DNA of 64,000 nt, from positions 992,001-1,056,000 of the forward strand of contig NZ_JAHXKI010000002.1 of the NCBI RefSeq assembly GCF_019392195.1. The letters run 5' to 3'. This document shows, one piece after another, positions 1 through 8,671 of the stretch (the stretch's first letter is position 1; each line of letters begins with the position of its first letter). A program made the position numbers and the translations under genes. The DNA is from Marinobacter sp. F4206. Lineage in GTDB: Bacteria; Pseudomonadota; Gammaproteobacteria; Pseudomonadales; Oleiphilaceae. Under the pieces are notes generated by a model that was not told the DNA's origin, did no database searches, and worked only from the letters and a program-made list of their open reading frames with translations.

Positions 1-2
1 AC

Positions 3-785
3 GCCTTTGGTGAGTACAAGGGCCTGATGGCCGGACGTAACTGGTCTAACTACACAAGCTTCGTGGGCAACACCCCGACGCTCGACTTTGACAGCCTTGC
101 CGGTACTGCGGGTAGCCAGGACCGTACGGAGCAGATCCGTTACACCACGGGCGCACTGTCCTTCTCTCTGGAAGACCCGAGTGCACAAGGCGTTCTCGGC
201 GCAGGTGACAATACCCGCACCTCTGCCCCGGCCCTTACTGCTCGCCTTCAGGATTCAGCGGGTGGGTTCTCCTATGCAGCGGCGGTTCTGGTAAGCCAAG
301 TCACTGCCGACGACGGCACCAACGATGACAGCGCACTGGGTTACGCTGCATTTGGTGCAGCATCACTTGATCTGGGCGACATGCTCTCTGTTCAGGGTGC
401 GGTTAACTACACCGACGGTGCCAACGGCTACCTCTGGCGCTCAGGATCCAACTACTTTGGACCCAGCGCATATGTTGATGGCACCAGCATTGAAACCATT
501 GAAGGCGTTGGCGGCTCCCTCGGCGTCAGCCTGGCACTCGGCGGTGGTCGCAGTGTTAACCTGGGCTACGGCCTGACGACTCTGGATCTGGACGACGCGA
601 TTGCGGCTGGCGCAACAACCAATGCCGACGCAGAGACCAACCAGAACATGTTCCTGAACTACATGTGGACCCCTGTCCAGAATGTGATGATGGGCGTGGA
701 GTACGGTTACTTCGATCAGGAAACTGTTGCCGGCGACTCCACAGACGCCAACCGCGTTCTGTTCGCTGCTCAGTATAGCTTCTAA
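3..785 (+). CDS. DcaP-like outer-membrane porin, 3' part only
   Basis: The reading frame is open to the left edge, so the gene starts outside the window; the first internal ATG (27) is not the real start. The visible part begins with a segment of the form LMAGRNWSNY, which resembles the DcaP-like porin family motif in which the protein lines its pore as a trimeric beta-barrel. The rest alternates hydrophobic and polar residues, is rich in Gly, Asn and Tyr, and ends in a terminal Phe (AAQYSF), the usual BAM-recognised last strand of outer-membrane proteins. Such porins pass small organic acids or similar solutes across the outer membrane; the substrate cannot be told from sequence. A strong terminator follows directly. 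Confidence 0.85.
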   Translation, partial: AFGEYKGLMAGRNWSNYTSFVGNTPTLDFDSLAGTAGSQDRTEQIRYTTGALSFSLEDPSAQGVLGAGDNTRTSAPALTARLQDSAGGFSYAAAVLVSQVTADDGTNDDSALGYAAFGAASLDLGDMLSVQGAVNYTDGANGYLWRSGSNYFGPSAYVDGTSIETIEGVGGSLGVSLALGGGRSVNLGYGLTTLDLDDAIAAGATTNADAETNQNMFLNYMWTPVQNVMMGVEYGYFDQETVAGDSTDANRVLFAAQYSF

Positions 786-811
786 CTTCCTTTAGAAGTT
801 AACTCAGGGAA

Positions 812-838
812 GGCCCCGGCATTTGCCGGGGCTTTTTC
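812..838 (+). terminator. Intrinsic terminator of the porin gene
   Basis: A GCCCCGGC / GCCGGGGC stem with an ATTT loop is followed by five T residues about 27 bases after the porin stop codon. Confidence 0.9.
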
Positions 839-946
839 GTTCCATTCCGGTGCAACAGGCACCGTCATGATTCAAACCAGCCCCACCGCTTACACCACGC
901 CAACCCGATCCTCAAAAAATTCAGAAACTTAGCAGCCCGAACTTTT

Positions 947-962
947 TGGCACACCTGATGCT
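947..962 (+). promoter_or_regulatory. Sigma-54-like promoter
   Basis: TGGCAC, five bases, then ATGCT: the GG and GC doublets are exactly ten bases apart, and the site differs from the sigma-54 (RpoN) consensus TGGCAC-N5-TTGCW at one position. It lies about 70 bases upstream of the start of the 36-codon ORF and downstream of the porin terminator, so that small gene is its only obvious target. An enhancer-binding site was not identified. Confidence 0.5.
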
Positions 963-1033
963 TAGTAACCCTTGCATGGAATGCGACGGAGACACTCCGC
1001 CCCGTTCAGCTTATTAACCAATGAGGTGACACG

Positions 1034-1144
1034 ATGAAAAAGGCCAAAGACCAGAACCTGCTGTTCGAACTGACCCAGCCCTACGAGGCCGCAACGATGC
1101 AGGACCTGCACGACTACTTTGACTGGATGTTCTTCGCCAACTGA
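1034..1144 (+). CDS. Possible small protein, 36 residues, unknown function
   Basis: I do not recognise this product. The ORF starts at an ATG preceded by a GAGGTG Shine-Dalgarno sequence at good distance (1024-1029), encodes an N-terminal MKKAKDQ segment followed by an acidic, aromatic C-terminal half (DLHDYFDWMFFAN), and ends just before a strong hairpin terminator. It therefore has promoter, ribosome binding site, ORF and terminator in order, which is more than chance small ORFs usually show. There is no signal peptide or membrane helix. It could be a regulatory peptide, a modified-peptide precursor or an mRNA leader peptide; nothing in the sequence separates these. The ORF is convergent with aceF and shares its terminator. 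Confidence 0.5.
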   Translation: MKKAKDQNLLFELTQPYEAATMQDLHDYFDWMFFAN

Positions 1145-1161
1145 GAGCAAACCCTACACAC

Positions 1162-1199
1162 AAAAAAGCCGGGAGGGCGTTATGCCCTCCCGGCTTTTT
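1162..1199. terminator. Bidirectional terminator between the small ORF and aceF
   Basis: A stem of GCCGGGAGGGC with its complement around a short GTTA-type loop has an A-run on the left and a T-run on the right, so it can end transcription of both the small plus-strand ORF and the aceEF operon from the minus strand. Confidence 0.9.
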
Positions 1200-1232
1200 C
1201 ATTCCCGGAAGACTTCGGATCCCGTCGCCGGT

Positions 1233-2891
1233 TTACAGCAACAGGGACCGAATATCCCCCAGCAGCTGGCTAAGCAGTGTCGTGAACCTTGCCGCATCGG
1301 CTCCGTTCACCGCACGGTGATCGTAGGACAGCGACAGCGGCAGCATCAGCCGGGGCTGGAACTCCTTGCCATCCCAGACCGGCTTCATGGCCGCCTTGGA
1401 GACGCCCAGGATCGCCACCTCCGGCGTATTCACGATCGGCGTAAATGCCGTGCCGCCAATACCACCCAGACTGGTGATCGTGAAACAGGCACCCTGCATC
1501 TCCGCAGGCTTCAACTGCTTGTCACGGGCCTTTTGGGCCAGGTCGGCACTCTCCGCCGCCAGCTCCCACAGCCCCTTCTTATCGACATCACGGATCACCG
1601 GCACCATCAGCCCGTGAGGCGTATCCACGGCAATGCCAATGTGGATGTATTTCTTGCGGATCACTTCCTTCTTGTCCATGTCCAGGGAGACATTGAACTG
1701 CGGCAGCTCCGCCAGCGCGGTAGCACAGGCCTTCAACATGAATGGAAGCGGCGTCATCTTCACGCCCTTCTTCTCACCGGCCGCTTTCTGCGCCTTGCGG
1801 AAATCCTCCATGTCGGTGATGTCCGCATCCTCGAACTGAGTGACGTGCGGCACATTCAACCAGCTGCGCTGCATGTTGGTGGCTGTCGCCGCCATCATGC
1901 GGGACATGGCCTCCTTCTCAATGTCACCAAACTGACTGAAGTCAGGCAGCTTCACGCCCGGGATTCCAGATGCAGTACCTACGGACCCGCCTTGCTGGGC
2001 CTGCTGCAACTGGCTCTTCACATAGGCCTGAACGTCGTCTTTCAGGATTCGGCTCTTTGGCCCGGATCCTTTGACCCGCGTCAGATCCGCGCCCAGCTCA
2101 CGAGCCAGCTTGCGCACCGCCGGACCAGCATGGACCTTGGTACCAGGCGCGGGCGGCTCGTAGGTTGCTCCCTGGGGCTGCGGAGCCTCCTGTTCTTTTT
2201 TGGGCTTGTCGTCCGACTTGCCCTGTTCTACGGCAGCCTGCTGCTCCGACTCTGACTCCTCGTCGCTTTCGGGCTCTCCACCCTCTTCTTCGACGGTCAT
2301 TTCAATCAGATCATCACCCTCGGAGAGCTTGTCGCCCTCGGACACCAATATCTTGCCGACCTTGCCGGCGAACGGCGAGGGAATCTCCATGGTCGCTTTG
2401 TCGGATTCGACGGTGACCAGGGGATCGTCAGCCTCAATGGAATCACCTTCAGAGACATTTATCTCGATAACCGGCACATTATCAAAGCCATCCAGAGCCG
2501 GGACCTTCACCGTTTCCTTTCTGGACCCTCCGGACTTCTTCGGAGCCGGTTTGCTTTTCTCTGGCTTGTCCTCGGATTTGGCTTCGGCCGCTTCCCCGGA
2601 CTCATCCGACTTGTCTTCAGCCTCGTCACCGGAACCCGAAGCACCGCCGTCGGCGTCTGCCTCCATGGTTCCGACGACATCACCTTCCTTCACCTTGTCA
2701 CCAACCTTCACGGTAATGCCGGTGATCTTGCCGGCACCCGGCGACGGCAGCTCGACCGACGCCTTGTCGGACTCCACCGTCAGAATGGGATCCTCTTCCT
2801 CTACCGAATCCCCCTTGCTGACGATAATTTCGATAACCTCGACCTCGTCCGCACCGCCGAGATCCGGAACCTTGATTTCCTGTTCACTCAT
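1233..2891 (-). CDS. aceF: Pyruvate dehydrogenase E2, dihydrolipoyl acetyltransferase
   Basis: This is the core subunit of the pyruvate dehydrogenase complex: it takes the acetyl group from E1 on swinging lipoyl arms and passes it to CoA. Of its 552 residues, two lipoyl domains come first, each with the lipoylated lysine in VESDKA (K43 and about K163), separated and followed by long Glu/Lys/Pro/Ala linkers. A peripheral E1/E3-binding domain follows (AGPAVRKLARELGA), then the catalytic domain with the C-terminal DHRAVNGA active-site motif; the Asn in place of the Asp of DHRxxDG is, from memory, also seen in Pseudomonas-type E2. It lies 10 bases downstream of aceE and is clearly in the same operon. 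No lpd (E3) gene is in the window. Confidence 0.97.
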   Translation of the reverse strand: MSEQEIKVPDLGGADEVEVIEIIVSKGDSVEEEDPILTVESDKASVELPSPGAGKITGITVKVGDKVKEGDVVGTMEADADGGASGSGDEAEDKSDESGEAAEAKSEDKPEKSKPAPKKSGGSRKETVKVPALDGFDNVPVIEINVSEGDSIEADDPLVTVESDKATMEIPSPFAGKVGKILVSEGDKLSEGDDLIEMTVEEEGGEPESDEESESEQQAAVEQGKSDDKPKKEQEAPQPQGATYEPPAPGTKVHAGPAVRKLARELGADLTRVKGSGPKSRILKDDVQAYVKSQLQQAQQGGSVGTASGIPGVKLPDFSQFGDIEKEAMSRMMAATATNMQRSWLNVPHVTQFEDADITDMEDFRKAQKAAGEKKGVKMTPLPFMLKACATALAELPQFNVSLDMDKKEVIRKKYIHIGIAVDTPHGLMVPVIRDVDKKGLWELAAESADLAQKARDKQLKPAEMQGACFTITSLGGIGGTAFTPIVNTPEVAILGVSKAAMKPVWDGKEFQPRLMLPLSLSYDHRAVNGADAARFTTLLSQLLGDIRSLLL

Positions 2892-2901
2892 GGCGGTCTC
2901 C

Positions 2902-5574
2902 TTAGCTCAGCACCGGGTTCGTTTTATTGCGATCGATTCCGTACTTCCGCATGGCTTCGAGAACCACGTCCTTCTTGATTTCACCGTCCTGGGCCAGCGC
3001 CGACAGGGCTGCCACGGCCACATGGTAGCGATCCACCTCGAAGTGGTTACGCAGCTTCTCGCGGGTGTCGCTCCGACCGTAACCATCGGTACCCAGGGTC
3101 ACGAAGGTCTTCGGGATAAAGGCGCGAACCTGCTCGGAAAACAGCTTCATGTAGTCGGTGGACGACACCACCGGCCCCTGCTGTTTTTCCAGACATTCGG
3201 TGATATAGGACTTCTTGGGCGAATCATCCGGGTGCAGGCGGTTCCAGCGCTCGACATGCAGTCCGTCACGGGCGAGCTCGTTAAAGCTGGTCACACTCCA
3301 GACGTCAGTGGCAACCTCGAAGTCTTCCTTCAGCATGTCGGCCGCGGCACGCACTTCGTTCAGAATGGCGCCGGCGCCGAGCAGCTGTACCCGCGGGGTC
3401 TTTTTGCGGCCCTTGGTCTCGATCGAGTCCAAGAGGTACATACCCTTGATGATGCCGTCTTCGACCTTCTTACCTTTCGGCATGGCCGGCTGCTGGTAGT
3501 TTTCGTTCTCAATGGTCAGGTAGTAGTAGACGTTCTGGTTGTCCTCGAACATCTCCTTGATACCGTGCTGAACGATCACCGCCATTTCATAGCCGTAGGC
3601 CGGATCGTAGGACTTACAGCTCGGAATGGTCTGAGCCAGCAGATGGCTGTGGCCGTCCTGGTGCTGCAGGCCCTCACCGTTCAGTGTGGTGCGACCCGCG
3701 GTTCCACCGATCAGGAAGCCCCGCGCCTGGATATCGCCGGCAGCCCAGGCCAGATCGCCCACGCGCTGGAAACCAAACATGGAATAGAAAATGTAGAACG
3801 GCACCAGCGGGAAGTTGTTGGTGCTGTAAGACGTCGCCGCCGCAATCCAGGCCGCCATGGAGCCATCTTCATTGATGCCCTCCTCCAGGATCTGGCCCTT
3901 CTTGTCTTCTTTGTAGTACATGATCTGGTCACGATCCTCCGGCACATACTTCTGGCCTTCGGAGGTGTAAATACCCAGTTGACGGAACATGCCTTCCATA
4001 CCGAAGGTCCGTGCCTCATCCGGTACGATCGGCACCACCCGCTTGCCAATGCGCTTGTCCTTGGTCAACGCCGTCAGTAGGCGGACGAAGGCCATGGTGG
4101 TGGAAATCTCCCGCTCCCCGGAGCCTTCCAGCAGCGCCTTGAAGGTATCCAGTGGCGGCGTTTCCAGGCGTTGGCAATCCTTGCGACGCTTCGGATAGAA
4201 ACCGCCCAGTTCCTGCCGACGCTTCTTCATGTAGACCATTTCCGGGCTGTCAGGGGCCGGACGGTAATAGGGAACGTCTTTAAGCTCCTCATCCTTCAGC
4301 GGCACGCCGAACCGATCCCGAAACGCCTTGAGCTGGTCGATATCCAGCTTCTTCAGGGAATGCGCGGTGTTCTGCGCCTCGCCCGCGGTGCCGAAGCCAT
4401 AGCCCTTGATGGTGTGGGCCAGGATCACGGTCGGACGGTCCCCATGGTCGTGGACCGCTTTGTGATAGGCGGCGTAGATTTTGTAGGGGTCATGTCCGCC
4501 ACGGTTGAGCTTGCCGATGTCCTCATCGGACAGGTTCTCCACCAGCTTGGACAGCTCCGGATACTTGCCGAAGAAGTTCTTGCGGGTATAGGCCGGACCG
4601 TTGCTCTTGAAGTTCTGCAGATCGCCGTCGACAGCCTCGTCCATCACGCGCTGCATCAGGCCATCCTTGTCTTTCTCGAACAAGGGATCCCACATGCGCC
4701 CCCACACTACCTTGAGCACGTTCCAGCCGGCGCCACGGAAGATGCCCTCCAGTTCCTGAATGATCTTGCCGTTACCACGGACCGGACCGTCCAGACGCTG
4801 CAGGTTACAGTTGACCACGAAAATCAGGTTGCTCAGGTTTTCCCGACCCGCCATGGAAATGGAGCCCAGGGTTTCCGGCTCGTCACATTCGCCGTCACCG
4901 ACAAAACACCATACCTTGCGCTCGCCCATGTCGATCAGCTCACGGCTGTGCAGGTACTTCATGACGTGGGCCTGGTAGATGGCCTGGATTGGCCCGAGGC
5001 CCATCGATACCGTCGGGAACTGCCAGTAGTCTGGCATCAGCCAGGGGTGCGGGTAAGACGATAACCCGGTGCCATCCACCTCTTCCCGGTACTTATCCAG
5101 TTGATCCTCTTCAAACCGCCCTTCCAGATAGGAACGGGCGTAGATTCCGGGTGAGGAGTGACCTTGGAAATAGACCAGATCGGACTCCCGCTTGTCATCG
5201 CCGCCGTGGAAGAAGTAGTTGAAGCCGACGTCGTAAAGCGTGGCCGCCGAGGAGAAGGAAGACACGTGCCCGCCCAGCTCTCCCGGACGCTGATTGGCGC
5301 GCAGGACCATCGCCATCGCGTTCCAGCGAATCAAGGACCGGATCCGGCGCTCCATAAACAGGTCACCCGGCATCCGCGCTTCCTTCGTTGCCGGAATGCT
5401 GTTGCGGAACGGCGTGGTAATCGAATACGGCAGCTCGGTGCCATCCCGGCTTGCCCGCTCGGACAGCCTCTCGAGAATATACTTGGCCCGGTCAACGCCT
5501 TCCTGCTCGATCAGAGACTCGAGCGCGTCCAGCCATTCACTGGTTTCAATGGGATCATCGTCCTGGTACATCAA
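2902..5574 (-). CDS. aceE: Pyruvate dehydrogenase E1 component, homodimeric type
   Basis: The product decarboxylates pyruvate with thiamine diphosphate and reductively acetylates the E2 lipoyl arms. At 890 residues it has the length of the single-chain, homodimeric E1 of gammaproteobacteria. The thiamine diphosphate/Mg motif is visible as GDGECDEPE followed by the conserved NLQRLDGPV segment, and the N-terminal region with SYPHPWLMPDYWQFPTVSMGLG is typical. The annotated start gives MMYQDDDP; the second Met, three bases later, is equally possible. It is first in an aceE-aceF operon with a long noncoding region upstream. I found no clear PdhR-type operator there. Confidence 0.97.
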   Translation of the reverse strand: MMYQDDDPIETSEWLDALESLIEQEGVDRAKYILERLSERASRDGTELPYSITTPFRNSIPATKEARMPGDLFMERRIRSLIRWNAMAMVLRANQRPGELGGHVSSFSSAATLYDVGFNYFFHGGDDKRESDLVYFQGHSSPGIYARSYLEGRFEEDQLDKYREEVDGTGLSSYPHPWLMPDYWQFPTVSMGLGPIQAIYQAHVMKYLHSRELIDMGERKVWCFVGDGECDEPETLGSISMAGRENLSNLIFVVNCNLQRLDGPVRGNGKIIQELEGIFRGAGWNVLKVVWGRMWDPLFEKDKDGLMQRVMDEAVDGDLQNFKSNGPAYTRKNFFGKYPELSKLVENLSDEDIGKLNRGGHDPYKIYAAYHKAVHDHGDRPTVILAHTIKGYGFGTAGEAQNTAHSLKKLDIDQLKAFRDRFGVPLKDEELKDVPYYRPAPDSPEMVYMKKRRQELGGFYPKRRKDCQRLETPPLDTFKALLEGSGEREISTTMAFVRLLTALTKDKRIGKRVVPIVPDEARTFGMEGMFRQLGIYTSEGQKYVPEDRDQIMYYKEDKKGQILEEGINEDGSMAAWIAAATSYSTNNFPLVPFYIFYSMFGFQRVGDLAWAAGDIQARGFLIGGTAGRTTLNGEGLQHQDGHSHLLAQTIPSCKSYDPAYGYEMAVIVQHGIKEMFEDNQNVYYYLTIENENYQQPAMPKGKKVEDGIIKGMYLLDSIETKGRKKTPRVQLLGAGAILNEVRAAADMLKEDFEVATDVWSVTSFNELARDGLHVERWNRLHPDDSPKKSYITECLEKQQGPVVSSTDYMKLFSEQVRAFIPKTFVTLGTDGYGRSDTREKLRNHFEVDRYHVAVAALSALAQDGEIKKDVVLEAMRKYGIDRNKTNPVLS

Positions 5575-6243
5575 ACCCTCCCCTTGGCATCAAAGAGCGC
5601 ATCGCGGGCCACGATCAGCAGCCAGGCGCATGCGGTGTCGATAAGCTGCGATGGATTGCAGAGTATTGTTATGGGTGTATCCGCGTGACGGTTGGGCTGC
5701 AGGACAGCACACAGAACCTCCATCAAGCATAGAACAGCTTTTCCACTTTTCCTGCCCGATTCACGCCCGATCACCCTGTAAGTTAACGGCTTTTGGCCCT
5801 GGGCAATCGATCTTGCCAGGAACTCAGGGATTACCTCGTCTTTCCGTAGTTTTTTTACTACATTATCGTTAGCAATATTAACTGAACAGGCACTTCAATC
5901 CATCGAAATGACATTACTTGCGATTAGTTACGTAAGAATGACCGTTTTCAGACCATCAAACAACCACATTCAGACCAAGGTCGTAGGATTCCTATCAATG
6001 TGCATTTAGTTCACACGCTAAAAATAATTTACCCACACCAATCACAGATTTTCCCGATAATTCGCCGATTTTCCTTACCTTTGCCCCCATATTAAGCAGA
6101 TAAGCTCCCAGCACCACACGGTTTTTTAATTAGACCTGAAAACAAAGTTCAACTTATGTATACTCGCCTGCCCGTTTTTTAACCAGCGGAGCGATGGTGA
6201 TCCCACGCTCCTGTCTTTTGGCACCCAACACAGAGGGCGATCT
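5575..6243. other. Long AT-rich divergent intergenic region between aceE and the kamA-like gene
   Basis: About 670 bases without a supportable gene. From roughly 5830 to 6170 the sequence is clearly richer in A and T than the neighbouring genes. It must hold the divergent promoters of aceE and of the aminomutase-like gene. Small symmetric elements are visible (GTAGT-six T-ACTAC at 5846-5861 and TTACGTAA at 5928-5935) but I cannot assign a regulator to them. No tRNA, riboswitch or CRISPR is visible. Confidence 0.6.
6159..6164 (+). promoter_or_regulatory. Candidate -10 element for the aminomutase-like gene
   Basis: TATACT lies about 80 bases upstream of the start codon at 6244. The -35 position has only a weak match, so the assignment is tentative. 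Confidence 0.3.
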
Positions 6244-7608
6244 ATGAACTCCATCGTCACCTTTCCGAACCGGATTCCCACAACCGAATTCGAGGAACGG
6301 CGCTTCAAGGTCTACACCGACCGTCAACTCGACAAGATCGAGATCATCCAGAACCTCCCCGAAGAAACCCTGTTCGAAATGAAGGTCGTAGCCAGCGTGC
6401 TGCCCTTCCGGGTCAACGAGTACGTGATCAACGAGCTGATCGACTGGAACAAGGTGCCCAACGATCCGATCTACCAGCTGGTCTTTCCGCAGAAAGGCAT
6501 GCTGAAAGACGAGCACTACGAGCGCATGGCCAAGATGCACCGGGACGGTGCCGACAAGAAGGACATCCAGGCTGTCGCCAAGGAAATTCGCGACGAACTG
6601 AACCCGCATCCGGCCGGGCAGATGGAAATGAACATGCCGGAGCTTGATGGTGAGGTGCTTGACGGCGTTCAGCACAAGTACCGGGAAACCGTCCTGTTCT
6701 TCCCGGCCCAGGGCCAGACCTGTCACTCCTATTGCACCTTCTGCTTCCGCTGGGCGCAGTTCGTCGGTGACAAAGACCTGAAGATGGCCAGCACCGAAGC
6801 CGAAAAGCTGCACGGCTACCTGCAGGAACACACCGAAGTGACGGATCTGCTGGTCACCGGTGGTGACCCGATGGTGATGAAGACCAAGAACCTGGTCCAG
6901 TACCTCGAGCCCCTGCTTGAGCCGGAATTCGACCACATCCAGACCATCCGCATCGGTACCAAGGCGCTGACCTTCTGGCCCTATCGTTTCGTGACCGACA
7001 AGGATGCAGACGAGCTGATCGATCTGTTTGCAAAACTCGTGGATGCGGGCAAGCACGTCGCCATCATGGCCCACTACAACCACTGGCAGGAAATCACCAC
7101 CGACATCGCCGAAGAGGCCATTCGCCGCATTCGCGCCACCGGCGCTGAGATCCGCGCCCAGGGCCCGCTGATCAAGCACGTAAACGACGATGCCGAGGCG
7201 TGGGCCAAACTGTGGAAGAAAGAAGTCCAGCTGGGCATCATCCCCTACTACATGTTTGTGGAGCGGGACACCGGCGCCAAGAACTACTTTGAAGTACCAC
7301 TGGCCGAGGCGTTCCAGATCTACCGCGAAGCCATGAAGAGCGTCAGCGGCCTGGCGCGCACCGCTCGCGGGCCGTCCATGAGTGCGGGCCCGGGCAAGGT
7401 TGAGATTCAGGGCATCACCGAAGTCGCCGGCGAGAAAGTCTTCGTTCTGCGCTTCCTGCAGGGCCGCAACCCGGACTGGGTGCAGCGCCCGTTCTTTGCC
7501 AAGTACAGCGAGACCGCCACCTGGCTGCACGAGCTGGAGCCGGCGTTCGGCGAAGAGAAGTTCTTCTTTGAGGAAGAGTATGAGGCGATGAAGAAAGGGA
7601 ACGGTTAA
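6244..7608 (+). CDS. KamA-family radical SAM protein, lysine 2,3-aminomutase-like
   Basis: The 454-residue product has the radical SAM cluster motif CxxxCxxC as CHSYCTFC (C160, C164, C167), followed by GGDPMVMK, the usual SAM-binding region. A SAGPGK segment near residue 385 is at the place where lysine 2,3-aminomutases bind pyridoxal phosphate through a lysine (PGGGGK in clostridial enzymes, from memory). It is therefore probably a PLP-dependent amino-acid aminomutase. Lysine to beta-lysine is the best-known reaction, but the substrate is not certain. The length argues against EpmB, the shorter EF-P modifying relative. No acetyltransferase gene for N-acetyl-beta-lysine synthesis lies beside it. 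The GAGG before the ATG supports the start, and a symmetrical terminator follows. Confidence 0.85.
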   Translation: MNSIVTFPNRIPTTEFEERRFKVYTDRQLDKIEIIQNLPEETLFEMKVVASVLPFRVNEYVINELIDWNKVPNDPIYQLVFPQKGMLKDEHYERMAKMHRDGADKKDIQAVAKEIRDELNPHPAGQMEMNMPELDGEVLDGVQHKYRETVLFFPAQGQTCHSYCTFCFRWAQFVGDKDLKMASTEAEKLHGYLQEHTEVTDLLVTGGDPMVMKTKNLVQYLEPLLEPEFDHIQTIRIGTKALTFWPYRFVTDKDADELIDLFAKLVDAGKHVAIMAHYNHWQEITTDIAEEAIRRIRATGAEIRAQGPLIKHVNDDAEAWAKLWKKEVQLGIIPYYMFVERDTGAKNYFEVPLAEAFQIYREAMKSVSGLARTARGPSMSAGPGKVEIQGITEVAGEKVFVLRFLQGRNPDWVQRPFFAKYSETATWLHELEPAFGEEKFFFEEEYEAMKKGNG

Positions 7609-7626
7609 CTCCACCCCTGTCTCAAC

Positions 7627-7657
7627 CTGAAAAGCCGGGCGAAGCCCGGCTTTTCAG
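7627..7657. terminator. Bidirectional terminator between the aminomutase-like gene and paaY
   Basis: A near-perfect palindrome with core AAAGCCGGGC / GCCCGGCTTT has A- and T-runs on its two sides, between convergent genes. Confidence 0.9.
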
Positions 7658-7699
7658 TAACTGCGATATCGGGACACAAGGCCTATCCGATTACCGAAT

Positions 7700-8296
7700 T
7701 CAAGACTGCTCGTGCTTGGGCTGATAGTCGCTCATTTCGAGCCTCGGCCTTTCCGGGTCGGCTTCAGCAAGGGGGTCACACTCTTCGACAGTCTCGAGGC
7801 AGCGCGTGGTAAGCCTCTGGTACTCCTCGGTCCCTTTCCGCTTCCAGGCAATCTCCTTGTCGCTCAGGGCCCGCAATACCTTGGCCGGAGAGCCGACAAT
7901 CAGGGAACCGGGATCGCATGAAAATCCGGCCTTCACAAACGCACACGCGCCTACGATGGATCGCGGCGCAATAACAGCCTCATCCATCACCACGGCATTC
8001 ATCCCCACCATGGCATTCTCTCCCACCGTGCATCCGTGAAGGATGGCACCATGCCCCACATGACCGTTCACCTCGACCACCACATCCTTGCCGGGAAACG
8101 CATGGGTTACGCACGTATCCTGAATGTTTGCCCCTTCCTTTAAGACGATACGTCCAAAATCACCCCGCAGAGAGGCGGCCGGCCCCACATAACAGTTCGG
8201 GCCCACCCAGACATCGCCAATAAGAATCGCTGTTGGATGGACGTAAGCAGACGGATGAACAACAGGCTTTACACCTTCTATACTGAAACTGGGCAT
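7700..8296 (-). CDS. paaY: PaaY, hexapeptide-repeat thioesterase of phenylacetate catabolism
   Basis: A 198-residue left-handed beta-helix protein of the gamma-carbonic-anhydrase-like family. Hexapeptide repeats run from about residue 10 to 140 (for example [14 protein letters not shown]), with the metal-ligand histidines in VTHAFP and [11 protein letters not shown]. The C-terminal tail ([19 protein letters not shown]) is characteristic of PaaY rather than of generic family members. In the phenylacetate pathway PaaY is a thioesterase that hydrolyses dead-end ring-opened CoA products and so relieves CoA depletion. The gene is divergent from paaFGHIJK, and the 375-base gap between them carries candidate regulatory repeats. 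Confidence 0.9.
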   Translation of the reverse strand: MPSFSIEGVKPVVHPSAYVHPTAILIGDVWVGPNCYVGPAASLRGDFGRIVLKEGANIQDTCVTHAFPGKDVVVEVNGHVGHGAILHGCTVGENAMVGMNAVVMDEAVIAPRSIVGACAFVKAGFSCDPGSLIVGSPAKVLRALSDKEIAWKRKGTEEYQRLTTRCLETVEECDPLAEADPERPRLEMSDYQPKHEQS

Positions 8297-8340
8297 TTCC
8301 CCTCCCTCTTTCTGACCATGGCGAGCAAATCAATCACGAT

Positions 8341-8400
8341 TCCTGATTCACTTTAGGGATCACTTTATAGTTTTTCGCGGCATTTTTCACAGAATCAGGA
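8341..8400. repeat. 9-base inverted repeat in the paaY-paaF intergenic region
   Basis: TCCTGATTC at 8341-8349 and its exact complement GAATCAGGA at 8392-8400 are separated by 42 bases, about four DNA turns. Both arms contain TGATTC, which is the left half of the PaaX operator core known from E. coli (TGATTCGYG, from memory). It could be a looping operator for paaY or the divergent paa operon. Confidence 0.4.
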
Positions 8401-8536
8401 TTCATAAAGCCATCTTTAGATAGGTCAATTCGCCCTTGAACCTGCCTCAAAACTTATTTTTTATCGATTTATCAGGCACTAACAAAACCACGCGAAGCCT
8501 CCTCAAATGTGATACAAAAGTTAGACTTTTGGGTTC

Positions 8537-8564
8537 TTGACGAGTATCAATTAAAAGATATACT
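8537..8564 (+). promoter_or_regulatory. Sigma-70 promoter of paaFGHIJK
   Basis: TTGACG at 8537-8542 and TATACT at 8559-8564 are 16 bases apart, about 110 bases ahead of the paaF start codon. The -35 box lies inside a 14-base element, TTGACGAGTATCAA, that recurs with one change upstream of paaX. Confidence 0.65.
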
Positions 8565-8671
8565 TATTTTTCAATCGGCGACTTCGTCAATCGAACATCG
8601 CCTGGTGGTAACTCTGATTCCGAGTAGCTCAGATCTGCTACCAACAAAAACAAAGCCACACCGGATTGCTT

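Noticed and set aside
2200..4080. 626-codon open frame opposite aceF and aceE
   Set aside because: It spans the antisense of two certain genes; its Ser/Thr/Pro-rich start is the complement of the AceF linker.
5575..5900. PdhR-type operator upstream of aceE
   Set aside because: I looked for a TGGT-N3-ACCA-like palindrome and found none.
5846..5935. GTAGT/ACTAC and TTACGTAA palindromes as operators
   Set aside because: Short symmetric sequences are expected by chance in AT-rich DNA and match no regulator I can name.
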